From NCBI GenBank assembly GCA_004552445.1, contig SFOJ01000001.1, positions 1-64,000 of the forward strand: a DNA stretch of 64,000 nt, given 5' to 3'. Positions 35,069 to 44,568 of this stretch are shown in pieces. This DNA comes from Mollicutes bacterium. GTDB taxonomy: Bacteria; Bacillota_I; Bacilli_A; RF39; UBA660. The notes beneath the pieces are model-generated. The model did no database searches and was not told the origin of the DNA. It was given only the letters and a program-made list of their open reading frames with translations. Made by a program: the position numbers and the translations under genes. The first letter of the stretch is position 1. The number at the start of each line of letters is the position of its first letter.

Positions 35069-36274
35069 ATGGTTTTAAATATATGTGATAATCCTAGTGT
35101 TATAAGTGTAATGAGAATTATTAATATGATTATTTTAATAATTAAAATTGCTGTTCCAATCATATTGATATTAGTTGGTATGATAACACTTATGAAGACT
35201 ATTAAAGTTGGAGATGATGATTTGCTTGCTAAAGCAAAGAAACAACTTATTAATAATGCTTTAGCAGCAATTATAGTATTTTTAGTACCTACAATAGTAA
35301 GTGTGCTTGTAAAAGTTTCATTTTCAAATGGAGAATATAAAGATTGTTTAAATAATGCTTCTGATGAGTTAATTGCACAAAAATATTATGATAGAGTAGT
35401 TGAATCTATTAGCAACGCTGAATCTTCTTCAAAATATAATGATTATTATGATGCGGTTAATAAGTTAAATGAAATAAGTGATAAAGAAACTAAAAGTGCT
35501 TTAAAGAAAAGACTCGATAGTGTTAAAGCTACTATTGATAATAAGATAAAAGAAGAAAATGAAAAAGAAAATGAAAAGGAAAATCCTAGTGATGGAAGTA
35601 GTGATTCAGATAATTCAGGTAGTTCTGGGACTTTTGTAGCTGATAGCGGTAAAACAAGTGAATGTAATAAAAATGGTAAATATCAGTTATGTTCACCTAA
35701 AAAGGGTATTTTTGGTTCTTTTGCATATTATGATAGTGCTGCTCCTAATGACACTTCAAATCGTAATAGTGTTGAAATGGATCCTGCTTGGAGAAGCCAA
35801 AATCTTGTTAGAGTATCTACAACATGTACAAATGGAACTACATATAACTGGACTGTTCACGTCTTAGCAAAATCGACATGGAAAAAGGTTCAAGAAAAGT
35901 TTTGTCAAATAACTACAACTGGTATAGATGGAATTAAATATTCTCCTAGCGAGATAGTAGTTAGTGGTCCATTATGTATAAGATATATAAGTAATACTAA
36001 AATACTTAGTAATCATTCTTATGGTACTGCAATAGATATTAATCCTAGTGAAAGTTATGTAATAAATGGAAAAAAATATCCTACACCATATGGTAGAAAT
36101 TTACAAAACTATAATAATTTTATTAATGCATTAGGTAGTGAAGATGATAAAAGAAATGTTAACTATATATTATGGAAAAAAATTTTTGAGCCTCTTGGAT
36201 TCACCTGGGGAGGTAACTGGGAAAGAAATGGTAATGGAACAAAAATAGATGGAATGCATTTTGAAATTAGTTGA
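35069..36274 (+). CDS. Membrane-hairpin-anchored M15 (VanY-type) peptidase
   Basis: A 401-residue protein with the same N-terminal build as 10044 and 27351: LNICDNPSVISVMRIIN, two helices around a basic AKAKKQL loop, and a helical stalk to about residue 180, followed by a Ser/Asp/Asn linker. The C-terminal domain is an M15 D,D-carboxypeptidase: HSYGTAIDIN and GFTWGGNW...DGMHFEIS give the His, Asp and His zinc ligands. It should act on peptidoglycan outside the membrane. ATG 35069 follows GTGAGGT; a longer upstream frame overlaps the TasA-like gene. Confidence 0.82.
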   Translation: MVLNICDNPSVISVMRIINMIILIIKIAVPIILILVGMITLMKTIKVGDDDLLAKAKKQLINNALAAIIVFLVPTIVSVLVKVSFSNGEYKDCLNNASDELIAQKYYDRVVESISNAESSSKYNDYYDAVNKLNEISDKETKSALKKRLDSVKATIDNKIKEENEKENEKENPSDGSSDSDNSGSSGTFVADSGKTSECNKNGKYQLCSPKKGIFGSFAYYDSAAPNDTSNRNSVEMDPAWRSQNLVRVSTTCTNGTTYNWTVHVLAKSTWKKVQEKFCQITTTGIDGIKYSPSEIVVSGPLCIRYISNTKILSNHSYGTAIDINPSESYVINGKKYPTPYGRNLQNYNNFINALGSEDDKRNVNYILWKKIFEPLGFTWGGNWERNGNGTKIDGMHFEIS

Positions 36275-36289
36275 AAGAAGGAATAGATT

Positions 36290-37042
36290 ATGAAAAAAAT
36301 TATAATTACATCTGTTATATTAATTTTATTTAGCATTCTTATAATATTTATTGTTGATAATAATAATAAAAAGATTATATTGGAGAATAAAGAAGATAGT
36401 TTTAAATATTATCATTCAATTAATTTTAATGATAATATTAATACTTTAAGAAAAAAAATATACAATAATTCATATTTTAATTTATTTGTTAAAATAAATA
36501 ATTATAATGGTAAAATAGATGAAAATAATATTGGTGAAATTATGAATTATTATATTGTTAATATTACCAAAAATAAAAATGAAGTATTTGAAACTAGTGA
36601 AGACAATTTAAATTTTTGTTTAAGCAAAAAGTCTTTTATATCTTCATTTAAAGAATTATTTGATAAAGATATTACTGAATTTTATCCTAAAATAAATATA
36701 TTAAATAATATAAATGCTGGTCCTGTTAAAATATGTTTTAATTATGATCAAGATTACTTATATGATTATTCTACATTAATTTATGTTAAAGATAAAAATA
36801 TAAAAAATGAAATAATAGAATTATCTATATATGAATATATTATTGATACTGAAGATGAGAATATTGAAAATAATTTAAATAGTGAATTTGTTAAGAATTT
36901 GAATTATAATAATATGTATAATTATAATGAAAGTTTTATTAATAATTATGGATTTCAAATATTGGAGAAAAAAGTTAAATTTAAAGAAATTAGAGATGGT
37001 AATTTTTTTAAGTATCAATTGATGTCAATAAATACTATTTGA
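36290..37042 (+). CDS. Membrane-anchored protein of unknown function
   Basis: A 250-residue protein with an N-terminal hydrophobic anchor (residues 3-22) and a Lys/Asn/Ile-rich outer part with no recognised motif. It starts 16 bases after the M15 hydrolase gene with AAGGAAT upstream, so it is probably the third gene of that transcript. It recalls the lipoprotein that follows the M23 hydrolase at 11318 in position, though not in sequence. Its stop codon lies inside the valS promoter. Confidence 0.6.
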   Translation: MKKIIITSVILILFSILIIFIVDNNNKKIILENKEDSFKYYHSINFNDNINTLRKKIYNNSYFNLFVKINNYNGKIDENNIGEIMNYYIVNITKNKNEVFETSEDNLNFCLSKKSFISSFKELFDKDITEFYPKINILNNINAGPVKICFNYDQDYLYDYSTLIYVKDKNIKNEIIELSIYEYIIDTEDENIENNLNSEFVKNLNYNNMYNYNESFINNYGFQILEKKVKFKEIRDGNFFKYQLMSINTI

Positions 37043-37067
37043 CAAATAAATAATATAGTTGTATAAT
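37039..37067 (+). promoter_or_regulatory. Sigma-A promoter of the T-box/valS transcript
   Basis: TTGACA and TATAAT separated by 17 bases, a near-perfect promoter. Its -35 overlaps the stop codon of the upstream gene. Confidence 0.88.
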
Positions 37068-37077
37068 CACCATATAA

Positions 37078-37285
37078 AACGAGGAACAAGAGGAGTAGTA
37101 TATACTAATTATTAGAGATGAAAAGTCACTGGGTGAAAGCTTTTCTTAAGATAGATATGTGAAGGTAGCTTGGGAGTTAACTTGTGAAATAAAGTAGTAA
37201 GTTACGTATATATGCGTTAAATATATAGAGTATAAAATGAGGTGGTACCACGATATGTTCGTCCTTTGGTATTACCTTTTTATTT
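37078..37285 (+). promoter_or_regulatory. T-box riboswitch controlling HD gene and valS
   Basis: The 200-base leader has the T-box core GGTGGTACCACG (37241-37252). It is followed by a terminator in which AGGTGGTACCA (37240-37250) pairs with TGGTATTACCT (37267-37277), then TTTTATTTT. Binding of uncharged tRNA would favour the antiterminator and allow expression. Stem I elements (AGAGATG..., GGGTGAAAGC, TTGGGAG) are present. GTA at 37165-37167 is a plausible valine specifier codon, in agreement with valS downstream. Confidence 0.88.
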
Positions 37286-37299
37286 TGGAGGAAAAAGAA

Positions 37300-38046
37300 A
37301 TGAATGAGATGAATGAAAACTTTGATGAATTTGATAAGTATGTTATGGGGTTTGATTTTAATGAAGATATGATAGCTTATAAATATAATCATTCTTATAG
37401 AGTGATGCATCAATGCGATGAAATATCATATACATTAAATTTAGATGAAGAAGATAACTATTTAACTTGTTTAATTGGTTTACTTCATGATATAGGTAGA
37501 TTTGAACAATGGACTAAGTATAAATCATTTGATGATTTAAAAACTATAGATCATGGTGATTTAGGAGAAAAATTGTTATTTAAGAATAATTTAATTAAAA
37601 ATTATAAATTAGATGAAGAAAAATATAATATTGTATCTAAAGCTATAAAATATCATAATAAATATGTTTTACCTGATGATTTAACTGTTCGTGAAAAGTT
37701 GCATGCTAAAATAATTAGAGATGCTGATAAATTAGATATATTATATGCTTTTAGTAGTCCTAGATTATTAGAACTTAAAGAAGATGATTCAGAGATTAGT
37801 GAAGATGTTAAAAAAGAATTCTTTTTACATGAACCAGTTAAACGAGTCAATGTTAAAACTGTTAATGATAGAATAATAGTTTTATTATCATTTGCTTTTG
37901 ATTTATACTATAACTATAGTCGTGGATTAATACTTGATAAAGGATATTATGATAAAATATTTGAACATATAAAGGATAAAGAAAAATTTAAACCTTATTT
38001 TGATGAGGTAGAACATTATTTAAAGGAGAGTGAAATAGATGCTTGA
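37300..38046 (+). CDS. HD-domain hydrolase in the valS operon
   Basis: A 248-residue HD phosphohydrolase: YNHSYRVM (His), [12 protein letters not shown] (His-Asp pair), [14 protein letters not shown] and RDADKLD (second-shell His and Asp). The set is complete, so it is probably an active metal phosphohydrolase of unknown substrate. It is the first gene after the T-box. The ATG at 37300 follows GGAGG. A longer open frame reaches back into the T-box and is not used. Its end overlaps valS by eight bases, indicating coupling. Confidence 0.82.
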   Translation: MNEMNENFDEFDKYVMGFDFNEDMIAYKYNHSYRVMHQCDEISYTLNLDEEDNYLTCLIGLLHDIGRFEQWTKYKSFDDLKTIDHGDLGEKLLFKNNLIKNYKLDEEKYNIVSKAIKYHNKYVLPDDLTVREKLHAKIIRDADKLDILYAFSSPRLLELKEDDSEISEDVKKEFFLHEPVKRVNVKTVNDRIIVLLSFAFDLYYNYSRGLILDKGYYDKIFEHIKDKEKFKPYFDEVEHYLKESEIDA

Positions 38047-40549
38047 TAAAAAATATAATCATAAAGAAGTAGAAAATGGAAAGTATCAAATGTGGCTTAA
38101 AAATCATTGCTTTGATGCTGGAGATAAAAGTAAAGATGCTTTTACTATTGTAATACCACCACCAAATGTAACAGGAAATTTACATTTGGGACATGCATTA
38201 AATGGTAGTATTCAAGATGTTATTATTAGATATAAAAAAATGAAAGGTTTTGATACTTTGTGGCTTCCTGGAATGGATCATGCAGCTATCGCAACTGAAG
38301 CTAAAGTTGTTAATAGACTAAAAACAGAAGGTATAAATAAATATGAATTAGGACGTGAGGATTTCTTAAAAGAATGCTGGAAATGGACTGATGAACATAG
38401 AAGTAATATTCATAAGCAATGGGAAACTTTAGGACTTAGTGTTGATTATAGACGCGAGAGATTTACTCTAGATGAAGGTCTTAATGATGCAGTTAATGAG
38501 GTGTTTATTAGACTTTATAATGAAGGGCTTATATATCGTGGTGAAAAAATTATAAATTGGGATCCAGTAGCTAAAACAGCTCTTTCAAATGAAGAAGTTA
38601 TTTATAAAGATGATCCAGGTGCTTTTTATCATATAAAATATTTTATTGAAGGAACTGATAAATATTTAGATGTAGCTACTACAAGACCTGAAACATTATT
38701 TGGTGATACAGCTGTTGCTGTTAATCCAGAAGATAAAAGATATAAAGATCTAATTGGTAAAAATGTTATACTTCCAATTGTAAATAAGTTAATACCAATC
38801 ATAGGAGATGAACATGCTGATCCAGAGTTTGGAACAGGTTGTGTTAAAATTACACCTGCTCATGATCCTAACGATTTTGAAGTAGGTGAAAGACATAATT
38901 TAGAAAGAATTCTAATTATGAATGAAGATGCTACAATGAATGAGAAGACCGGTAAATATAATGGTATGTCTCGTGAAGAATGTAGGAAAGAATTACTTAA
39001 AGACTTAAAAAATCAAGATTTACTTATTAGTATAGAAAAAATGACACATAGTGTAGGACATTCTGAAAGAACTGATGCTGTGGTTGAACCTTATTTGTCT
39101 AAACAATGGTTCGTTGATATGAGTGGCATGAGTAAAGATTTATTAGATGCTCAAAAAGGTGGAGACAATAAGATTAATTTTATACCAAAGAGATTTGAAA
39201 AAGTATTAAACCATTGGATGGAAGATTGTCATGACTGGTGTATTAGTCGTCAATTGTGGTGGGGACATAGAATTCCTGCTTGGTATAAAGGTGAAGAAGT
39301 TAAAGTACAAAAAGAATGTCCAGGAGAAGGATGGATATTAGATACGTGGTTTAGTAGTGCATTATGGCCATTTAGTACACTTGGTTGGCCAAATAAAACT
39401 GAAGATTTAGAAAGATATTTTCCGACAGATGTATTAGTAACTGCATACGACATTATATTCTTCTGGGTAGCACGTATGGCATTTTCATCACTTAAACAAA
39501 TGAATAGTCGTCCATTTAAAGATTGTATTATTCATGGACTTATTCGTGATAAACAAGGTAGAAAAATGTCTAAATCATTAGGAAATGGAATAGATCCTAT
39601 GGATATGATAGATGAATATGGATGTGATGCGTTAAGATTCTATTTAACAACAACATCAGCTATGGGTATGGATATTCGTTTTGATACTGATAAAGTTGCT
39701 TCAACTTGGAACTTTATTAATAAATTATGGAATGCTAGTAGATTTGTACTTATGAAATTAGAAGGTTTCAATAAAGAAGATTATACACTTAAGAATTTAA
39801 ATAATGAAGATAAATGGATACTTACTAAACTTAATGAAACTATTAAAAAAGTAACTAAATCTATGGATAAATATGAATTTAATAATGCTGGAAGTGAACT
39901 TTATTCATTTATATGGGATGACTTCTGTGATAAATATATAGAAATGTCTAAATTTAGTGAAAGTAACGAAACTAAAAGCACACTATTATATACAATAACA
40001 GCTATAGTTAAAATGATGCATCCATTTATGCCATTTGTTACTGAAGAAATATATAGCAATTTTGAAATTAAAGATAATGATATTTTACTTATGACTGAAT
40101 ATCCTATTTATGATAAAAAACTAATATTTAAGAGTGAAACAAAAGAAATAGATGAAATGCTTGAATATGTAACTCTATTTAGAAATAAAAAAACTGAAAG
40201 TAAAATATCAAATGAATTCGAAGTAATCGATTATAATAATAATGAATTATTAAATAAGATGCTTAAGTTAAATGATAAATTAGTTAGTAAAAGTAAGTAT
40301 AATGATAAATTAACTATAGAACTTTATAATTATAAGTTTGATTTATTCTTTGATAATTCAAAAAATAGTCTTGAAGAAGAATTAAAAAGAAAAGAAGAAA
40401 TAGAAAAATTAGAGTCATCTATTGCTCGTCGTAAGAAATTGTTATCTAATGAAAACTATGTAAATAAGGCTCCAGAAGCAATTGTTAATAAAGAGAGAGA
40501 AGATTTAGAAAAAGAAGAAAAAAGACTTGAAATTCTAAAAAAGAATTAG
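38039..40549 (+). CDS. valS: Valyl-tRNA synthetase
   Basis: An 836-residue class I synthetase. The HIGH motif is HLGH (residues 49-52), after [16 protein letters not shown] is at 509-513. The editing (CP1) domain lies between, with [17 protein letters not shown]. The anticodon-binding domain and the C-terminal coiled coil typical of ValRS follow, and the gene ends in the charged [12 protein letters not shown]. Slightly short of the usual 870-880 but complete in motifs. Regulated by the T-box upstream. Confidence 0.96.
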   Translation: MLDKKYNHKEVENGKYQMWLKNHCFDAGDKSKDAFTIVIPPPNVTGNLHLGHALNGSIQDVIIRYKKMKGFDTLWLPGMDHAAIATEAKVVNRLKTEGINKYELGREDFLKECWKWTDEHRSNIHKQWETLGLSVDYRRERFTLDEGLNDAVNEVFIRLYNEGLIYRGEKIINWDPVAKTALSNEEVIYKDDPGAFYHIKYFIEGTDKYLDVATTRPETLFGDTAVAVNPEDKRYKDLIGKNVILPIVNKLIPIIGDEHADPEFGTGCVKITPAHDPNDFEVGERHNLERILIMNEDATMNEKTGKYNGMSREECRKELLKDLKNQDLLISIEKMTHSVGHSERTDAVVEPYLSKQWFVDMSGMSKDLLDAQKGGDNKINFIPKRFEKVLNHWMEDCHDWCISRQLWWGHRIPAWYKGEEVKVQKECPGEGWILDTWFSSALWPFSTLGWPNKTEDLERYFPTDVLVTAYDIIFFWVARMAFSSLKQMNSRPFKDCIIHGLIRDKQGRKMSKSLGNGIDPMDMIDEYGCDALRFYLTTTSAMGMDIRFDTDKVASTWNFINKLWNASRFVLMKLEGFNKEDYTLKNLNNEDKWILTKLNETIKKVTKSMDKYEFNNAGSELYSFIWDDFCDKYIEMSKFSESNETKSTLLYTITAIVKMMHPFMPFVTEEIYSNFEIKDNDILLMTEYPIYDKKLIFKSETKEIDEMLEYVTLFRNKKTESKISNEFEVIDYNNNELLNKMLKLNDKLVSKSKYNDKLTIELYNYKFDLFFDNSKNSLEEELKRKEEIEKLESSIARRKKLLSNENYVNKAPEAIVNKEREDLEKEEKRLEILKKN

Positions 40550-40560
40550 TCTTTTTTATT
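40537..40560 (+). terminator. Terminator after valS
   Basis: AAAAAAGA and TCTTTTTT pair around the stop codon. The stem is AT-rich and modest. Confidence 0.6.
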
Positions 40561-40596
40561 TTATATTTTAATGATATAATTATGATAGGTGAAAGC

Positions 40597-41961
40597 ATGA
40601 AAAATAGAAAAGGTTTTACACTAGTTGAGTTACTTGCGGTAATAGCAATATTAGCAATATTAGTAATTATTGCACTTCCTAATGTATTAAATATGTATAA
40701 AAAGGCACAAAAAGAAATGTTTTTGACAGAAGCTAAGAAGGTATATAGTGAAGCAGAAAAAAAGTATTTATTAAATTCAATAAGTGGAAAAACTTCTAAA
40801 GTAATTAATTCTGAAAATAGTAGTAAACTTGATATGACAGGAAAGAAACTTCAATATTGTATTATTTTGAATAATAGTGGTAAAGTATCAGATATGAAAG
40901 TATCTAATGGGAAATGGATTGCTAGTTTAGGTGGAAATGAAAAATTGGAAGATTTAACAATAGATGATTTAGAAGAAGGAAACTTAGATGATTATGAATG
41001 TGGTGAGCCAGCAACAAGTGAATCATGTTTTACATATAAAACAGCTACTGAAGGAAAAGAAGATGGCGTTCCAATTGTTACAATATCTGATACAAATAAA
41101 TGTAAAACATATTTAACTTCTAGTTTGAATGTGCCGAATGAAGCAGCCATTACTATATGTGATGGTAAAAAATATAATAAAATAACAATTGATACATTGG
41201 TTAGTGATGAAGAAATTCCATCAGATGATTATAGTAATGCCGGTTTGAATGTTGAATATGTTTTGATTGAAAAAGTTGAAGTAGTAGATACTGGAAAGTG
41301 CAAAAATTATTTTCTTCAAGAAATTGGCGATGAAAGTATTTCTGAAGAAGTAACAAACTTTTGTGAAAACAATGGTACTCTTGGTGGTTTAACTATAAGT
41401 CAGGCAGTTATTAAAGGATATATATCTAGTTTTTATTATGCGAATTTGGGGCTTAAGGTTTCTTATAGGCCTTTAGATACTGTTGCTATTATTAATAAAT
41501 ATGATATAAGTTGTGGTACCGATGTTGTAATACCATCTAAAATTGATGGCTATATCGTTGTAGGCATAGATGCAAATGCATTTAGCTCTTGTCTTAGTCG
41601 ATATAGCGTCGTTACTGATGAAAATTATAAATTGCTTGATTATGACATTAGTGATAATTATAATGTTCAAAAGATGGAATATTGTATTACTGAAAGATTA
41701 ACATCAGTAGTATTACCAAATTCTCTTTATTATATTGGTAGTGGTGCTTTTGCTAATAATAGTCTTAAAGAACTTGTCATACCTAGTAGTGTTAAATATA
41801 TAGGTGATAATGCGCTGGCTGAAAATCTTAAAATTAAAGTTACTAATAATTCTAGTGTTTCTAATGATGTTCATATGTGGGCTGATATTTTTGGAACTTG
41901 TGCGCCTGGTAATGTTATAGTTAATGGTAATATAATAGAATTTTTTGGTAATGTATGTTAA
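40597..41961 (+). CDS. Type IV prepilin-like protein with C-terminal leucine-rich repeats
   Basis: A 454-residue protein. The N-terminus is a class III/type IV prepilin signal, KGFTLVELLAVIAILAILVI, cleaved after the Gly before FTLVE, followed by the pilin helix to about residue 50. A pilin-like region reaches about residue 130. Cys-rich spacer regions follow, and then BspA-type LRR_5 repeats (VVLPNSLYYIGSGAFANN, LVIPSSVKYIGDNAL). ATG 40597 follows ATAGGTGA. Residues 1-130 are nearly identical to the protein at 59152. The layout suggests an adhesin displayed on a pilus-like fibre. No assembly genes are in the window. Confidence 0.82.
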   Translation: MKNRKGFTLVELLAVIAILAILVIIALPNVLNMYKKAQKEMFLTEAKKVYSEAEKKYLLNSISGKTSKVINSENSSKLDMTGKKLQYCIILNNSGKVSDMKVSNGKWIASLGGNEKLEDLTIDDLEEGNLDDYECGEPATSESCFTYKTATEGKEDGVPIVTISDTNKCKTYLTSSLNVPNEAAITICDGKKYNKITIDTLVSDEEIPSDDYSNAGLNVEYVLIEKVEVVDTGKCKNYFLQEIGDESISEEVTNFCENNGTLGGLTISQAVIKGYISSFYYANLGLKVSYRPLDTVAIINKYDISCGTDVVIPSKIDGYIVVGIDANAFSSCLSRYSVVTDENYKLLDYDISDNYNVQKMEYCITERLTSVVLPNSLYYIGSGAFANNSLKELVIPSSVKYIGDNALAENLKIKVTNNSSVSNDVHMWADIFGTCAPGNVIVNGNIIEFFGNVC

Positions 41962-41983
41962 TTTTTAATTAAAAGAAATAATG

Positions 41984-42010
41984 GAAACTTAATATTTAAG
42001 TTTCTTTTTT
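41984..42010 (+). terminator. Terminator after the first prepilin-LRR gene
   Basis: GAAACTTAA-TAT-TTAAGTTTC stem followed by TTTTTT. Confidence 0.88.
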
Positions 42011-42045
42011 ATGACTTATATTGTATAATTATGGTGGTGAAGTTT

Positions 42046-42336
42046 ATGGATAATCCTATAGAATTTAAAAGTGCTAAAGAATTATATGATAGAGTTTTAC
42101 CTGCATTGTATTCTAAAGTTAAAGAAGTAAGAAATTTGGGTTTTAAATACATTACAGAAAAAGATATATGGAATTACTTAGTGAACAATACATGGAAAAC
42201 TAAAAGAAATTTACAACTTCACGATCTTATTAGTGATATTTTATATGCTGATAATTATAAACTTAATGATTATGTTATGGATAAGATGAAAAAGTTAAAA
42301 ACAAGAAATGATAATGTTGATGAGGAGATGCTTTAA
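42046..42336 (+). CDS. comN: ComN-like post-transcriptional regulator
   Basis: A 96-residue helical protein with the ComN/YrzD pattern: FKSAKELYDRVLPALYSKVKE, then TEKDIWNYLVNNTWK and HDLISDILYAD. In Bacillus, ComN lies beside secDF and affects competence gene mRNA. The same place directly before secDF supports this call. ATG 42046 follows GGTGGTGA. An earlier ATG at 42031 overlaps that site. Its stop overlaps the secDF start by one base. Confidence 0.78.
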   Translation: MDNPIEFKSAKELYDRVLPALYSKVKEVRNLGFKYITEKDIWNYLVNNTWKTKRNLQLHDLISDILYADNYKLNDYVMDKMKKLKTRNDNVDEEML

Positions 42337-44561
42337 TGAAAAAAATAATTAAGCCAATAAGTATATTGGTATTGTTAGTAGTTGGATGTTTATTACTTAT
42401 AAATCCAACACTTAAATCTATTCATTATGGAATAGATTTACAAGGTGGATTTGAAATTCTTTATAATATTGAACCACTTAATAAAGATGATAAATTAACT
42501 GATGATGATTTGGATAAAACATATAAAGCTATAGTTAATAGAATAGATAGTCTTGGTGTATCTGAACCAGTTATAAGTTTTGAAGGAGATAATTTAATTA
42601 GAATACAACTTCCTGGTGTATCTAGTGAAGAAGAAGCAAGACAAAGAATAAGTACTACTGCAGTACTTTCATTTAGGGATGTAAATGATAATTTACTTAT
42701 GACTAGTGATATTTTAGGTCATAATGGTGCTTCATTAAGTCAAAATAGTCAAACTTTTCAATATCAAGTTAAATTAGATATTAAAGATACAGCAAAATTT
42801 TATGATGTAACTAATGCTTTATCTAAGAAAAGTAATGGTGAAAATTTAATTGTTACATGGCTTGATTTTACTGAAGGGCTAGATTCATATAATAATGAAA
42901 AAGAAACATGTGGCAAAAATTCAACTATGAAGTGTATAAGTGCTGCTTTTGTTAATGAAGGACTTAATAGTAGTGAAGTAGTAATTGAAGGAAACTTTAC
43001 TAAAGAAGAGGCACAATCACTTGTTGATTTAATTAATAGTGGTAGTCTTCCAACTAAATTAACTGAAGAAGCTACTCCTAAGAGTGTTTCACCTTCATTT
43101 GGTAGTGAGACTATTACTAAAACTGGTATAGCAGGTCTTATTACTTTTGCAATTGTTTCATTAATTTTAATATTTAAATATAGATTTAGTGGATTTATTG
43201 GAAGTATATGTTTACTTGTTTATTCTGTACTTGTGTTTTTAATATTTAACTCAGTTGGTGGAGTTCTTACATTAACTGGTATAGCAGCATTAGTACTTGG
43301 TATTGGTATGGCAGTAGACTCAATAATAATATCAAATGATAGAATTAAAGATGAACTTAGAAAAGGAAATAAGTTAGTTACTGCATATAAAGAAGCAAAT
43401 AAGAGTAGTTTAGTTGCTATAATAGATGCGAATATTACAACATTAATAGCTGGAATAGTTCTTTATTTATTTGGAGAATCTAGTGTTAAAGGTTTTGCTA
43501 CTATGTTAATAATTACTATTTTTATAACAGTATTTACAACAGTTATTCTATATCGTGTGTTACAAGGAATGTTTGTAAATAGTAAATATTTTAATGGTAA
43601 AGAAAAAATATTTGTAGGTAAAATTAGTAAAGTACATAATTTTAATTTTGTTAAATTTGCTAGAAAACCTATTATTACTGCAATAGCTATAATCGCTATA
43701 GGAATTGCTTTTTTCCTAGTACGAGGATTTAACTTTGGAGTTGATTTTACTGGAGGAACTAATATTAACTTATCGTCTAATAGTGAACTTGATTTTAATA
43801 AATTAACTACAATGTTAGAAGAATATGATGTTAGAGGGTATGATTATTATGTCGGCGGAAAAACTGAGGGATATATTAAGCTAAATGATATTCTTAATGA
43901 TGAAGACACAATTAAAGTAAAAAAAGAACTAAAGGATCTTGGAATAGAGACATCTATGAGTGAAATTAGTACTCTTGTTACTAATAATTTGACTAAAAAT
44001 GCTATAAAATCATTAATATATTCATTAATAGCAATGATTATTTATGTGGCTATACGTTTTAATTTTAATTATGCTATAAGTGGAATATTAATCTTAACTC
44101 ATGATGTGTTAATTATACTTGCTGTATTTGCTATATTTAACATACCAGTAGATTTTATTATAGTAGCATCATTACTTACAATAATTGGATACTCAATTAA
44201 TGATACTATTGTTGTATTTGATAGGATTAGAGAAAATAGAAAGAAAATGTTTAGAAATAAAAAAATACTAACTGATGAGGAATTGAATACTCTTGTTAAT
44301 AATTCATCTAATGAAACTATTTCTCGTAATGTATGGACTAGTATCACTACTATTAGTGCTGTAGTTGTATTATTATATGTTGGTCTTAATGATATATATA
44401 CGTTTAATGTTTCAATACTAATAGGATTAGTGGCAGGAAGTATATCATCATTATTAATTGGACCTAGGGTATGGATGGCACTAGAAAAAAGGAGTCAAAA
44501 TATACCTGATGATGATGAAGATGAAGTAGAAGAATTAAAAATAAAGGGTATTAATATATAA
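42336..44561 (+). CDS. secDF: Fused protein-export membrane protein SecDF
   Basis: A 741-residue fusion of SecD and SecF with 12 membrane helices. The SecD half (residues 1-360) has the signature GIDLQGG (about residue 31), a reduced periplasmic domain, and GIAALVLGIGMAVDSIIISNDR. The SecF half begins near residue 445, with FGVDFTGGTNINL and SINDTIVVFDRIREN. SecDF uses the proton gradient to help Sec translocation, which fits the many exported proteins here. It overlaps comN by one base and is followed by rel and dtd. Confidence 0.95.
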   Translation: MKKIIKPISILVLLVVGCLLLINPTLKSIHYGIDLQGGFEILYNIEPLNKDDKLTDDDLDKTYKAIVNRIDSLGVSEPVISFEGDNLIRIQLPGVSSEEEARQRISTTAVLSFRDVNDNLLMTSDILGHNGASLSQNSQTFQYQVKLDIKDTAKFYDVTNALSKKSNGENLIVTWLDFTEGLDSYNNEKETCGKNSTMKCISAAFVNEGLNSSEVVIEGNFTKEEAQSLVDLINSGSLPTKLTEEATPKSVSPSFGSETITKTGIAGLITFAIVSLILIFKYRFSGFIGSICLLVYSVLVFLIFNSVGGVLTLTGIAALVLGIGMAVDSIIISNDRIKDELRKGNKLVTAYKEANKSSLVAIIDANITTLIAGIVLYLFGESSVKGFATMLIITIFITVFTTVILYRVLQGMFVNSKYFNGKEKIFVGKISKVHNFNFVKFARKPIITAIAIIAIGIAFFLVRGFNFGVDFTGGTNINLSSNSELDFNKLTTMLEEYDVRGYDYYVGGKTEGYIKLNDILNDEDTIKVKKELKDLGIETSMSEISTLVTNNLTKNAIKSLIYSLIAMIIYVAIRFNFNYAISGILILTHDVLIILAVFAIFNIPVDFIIVASLLTIIGYSINDTIVVFDRIRENRKKMFRNKKILTDEELNTLVNNSSNETISRNVWTSITTISAVVVLLYVGLNDIYTFNVSILIGLVAGSISSLLIGPRVWMALEKRSQNIPDDDEDEVEELKIKGINI

Positions 44562-44568
44562 AAGGGAA

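Noticed and set aside
37237..37299. Upstream extension of the HD protein into the leader
   Set aside because: This part is the T-box core and terminator; GGAGG precedes the ATG at 37300.
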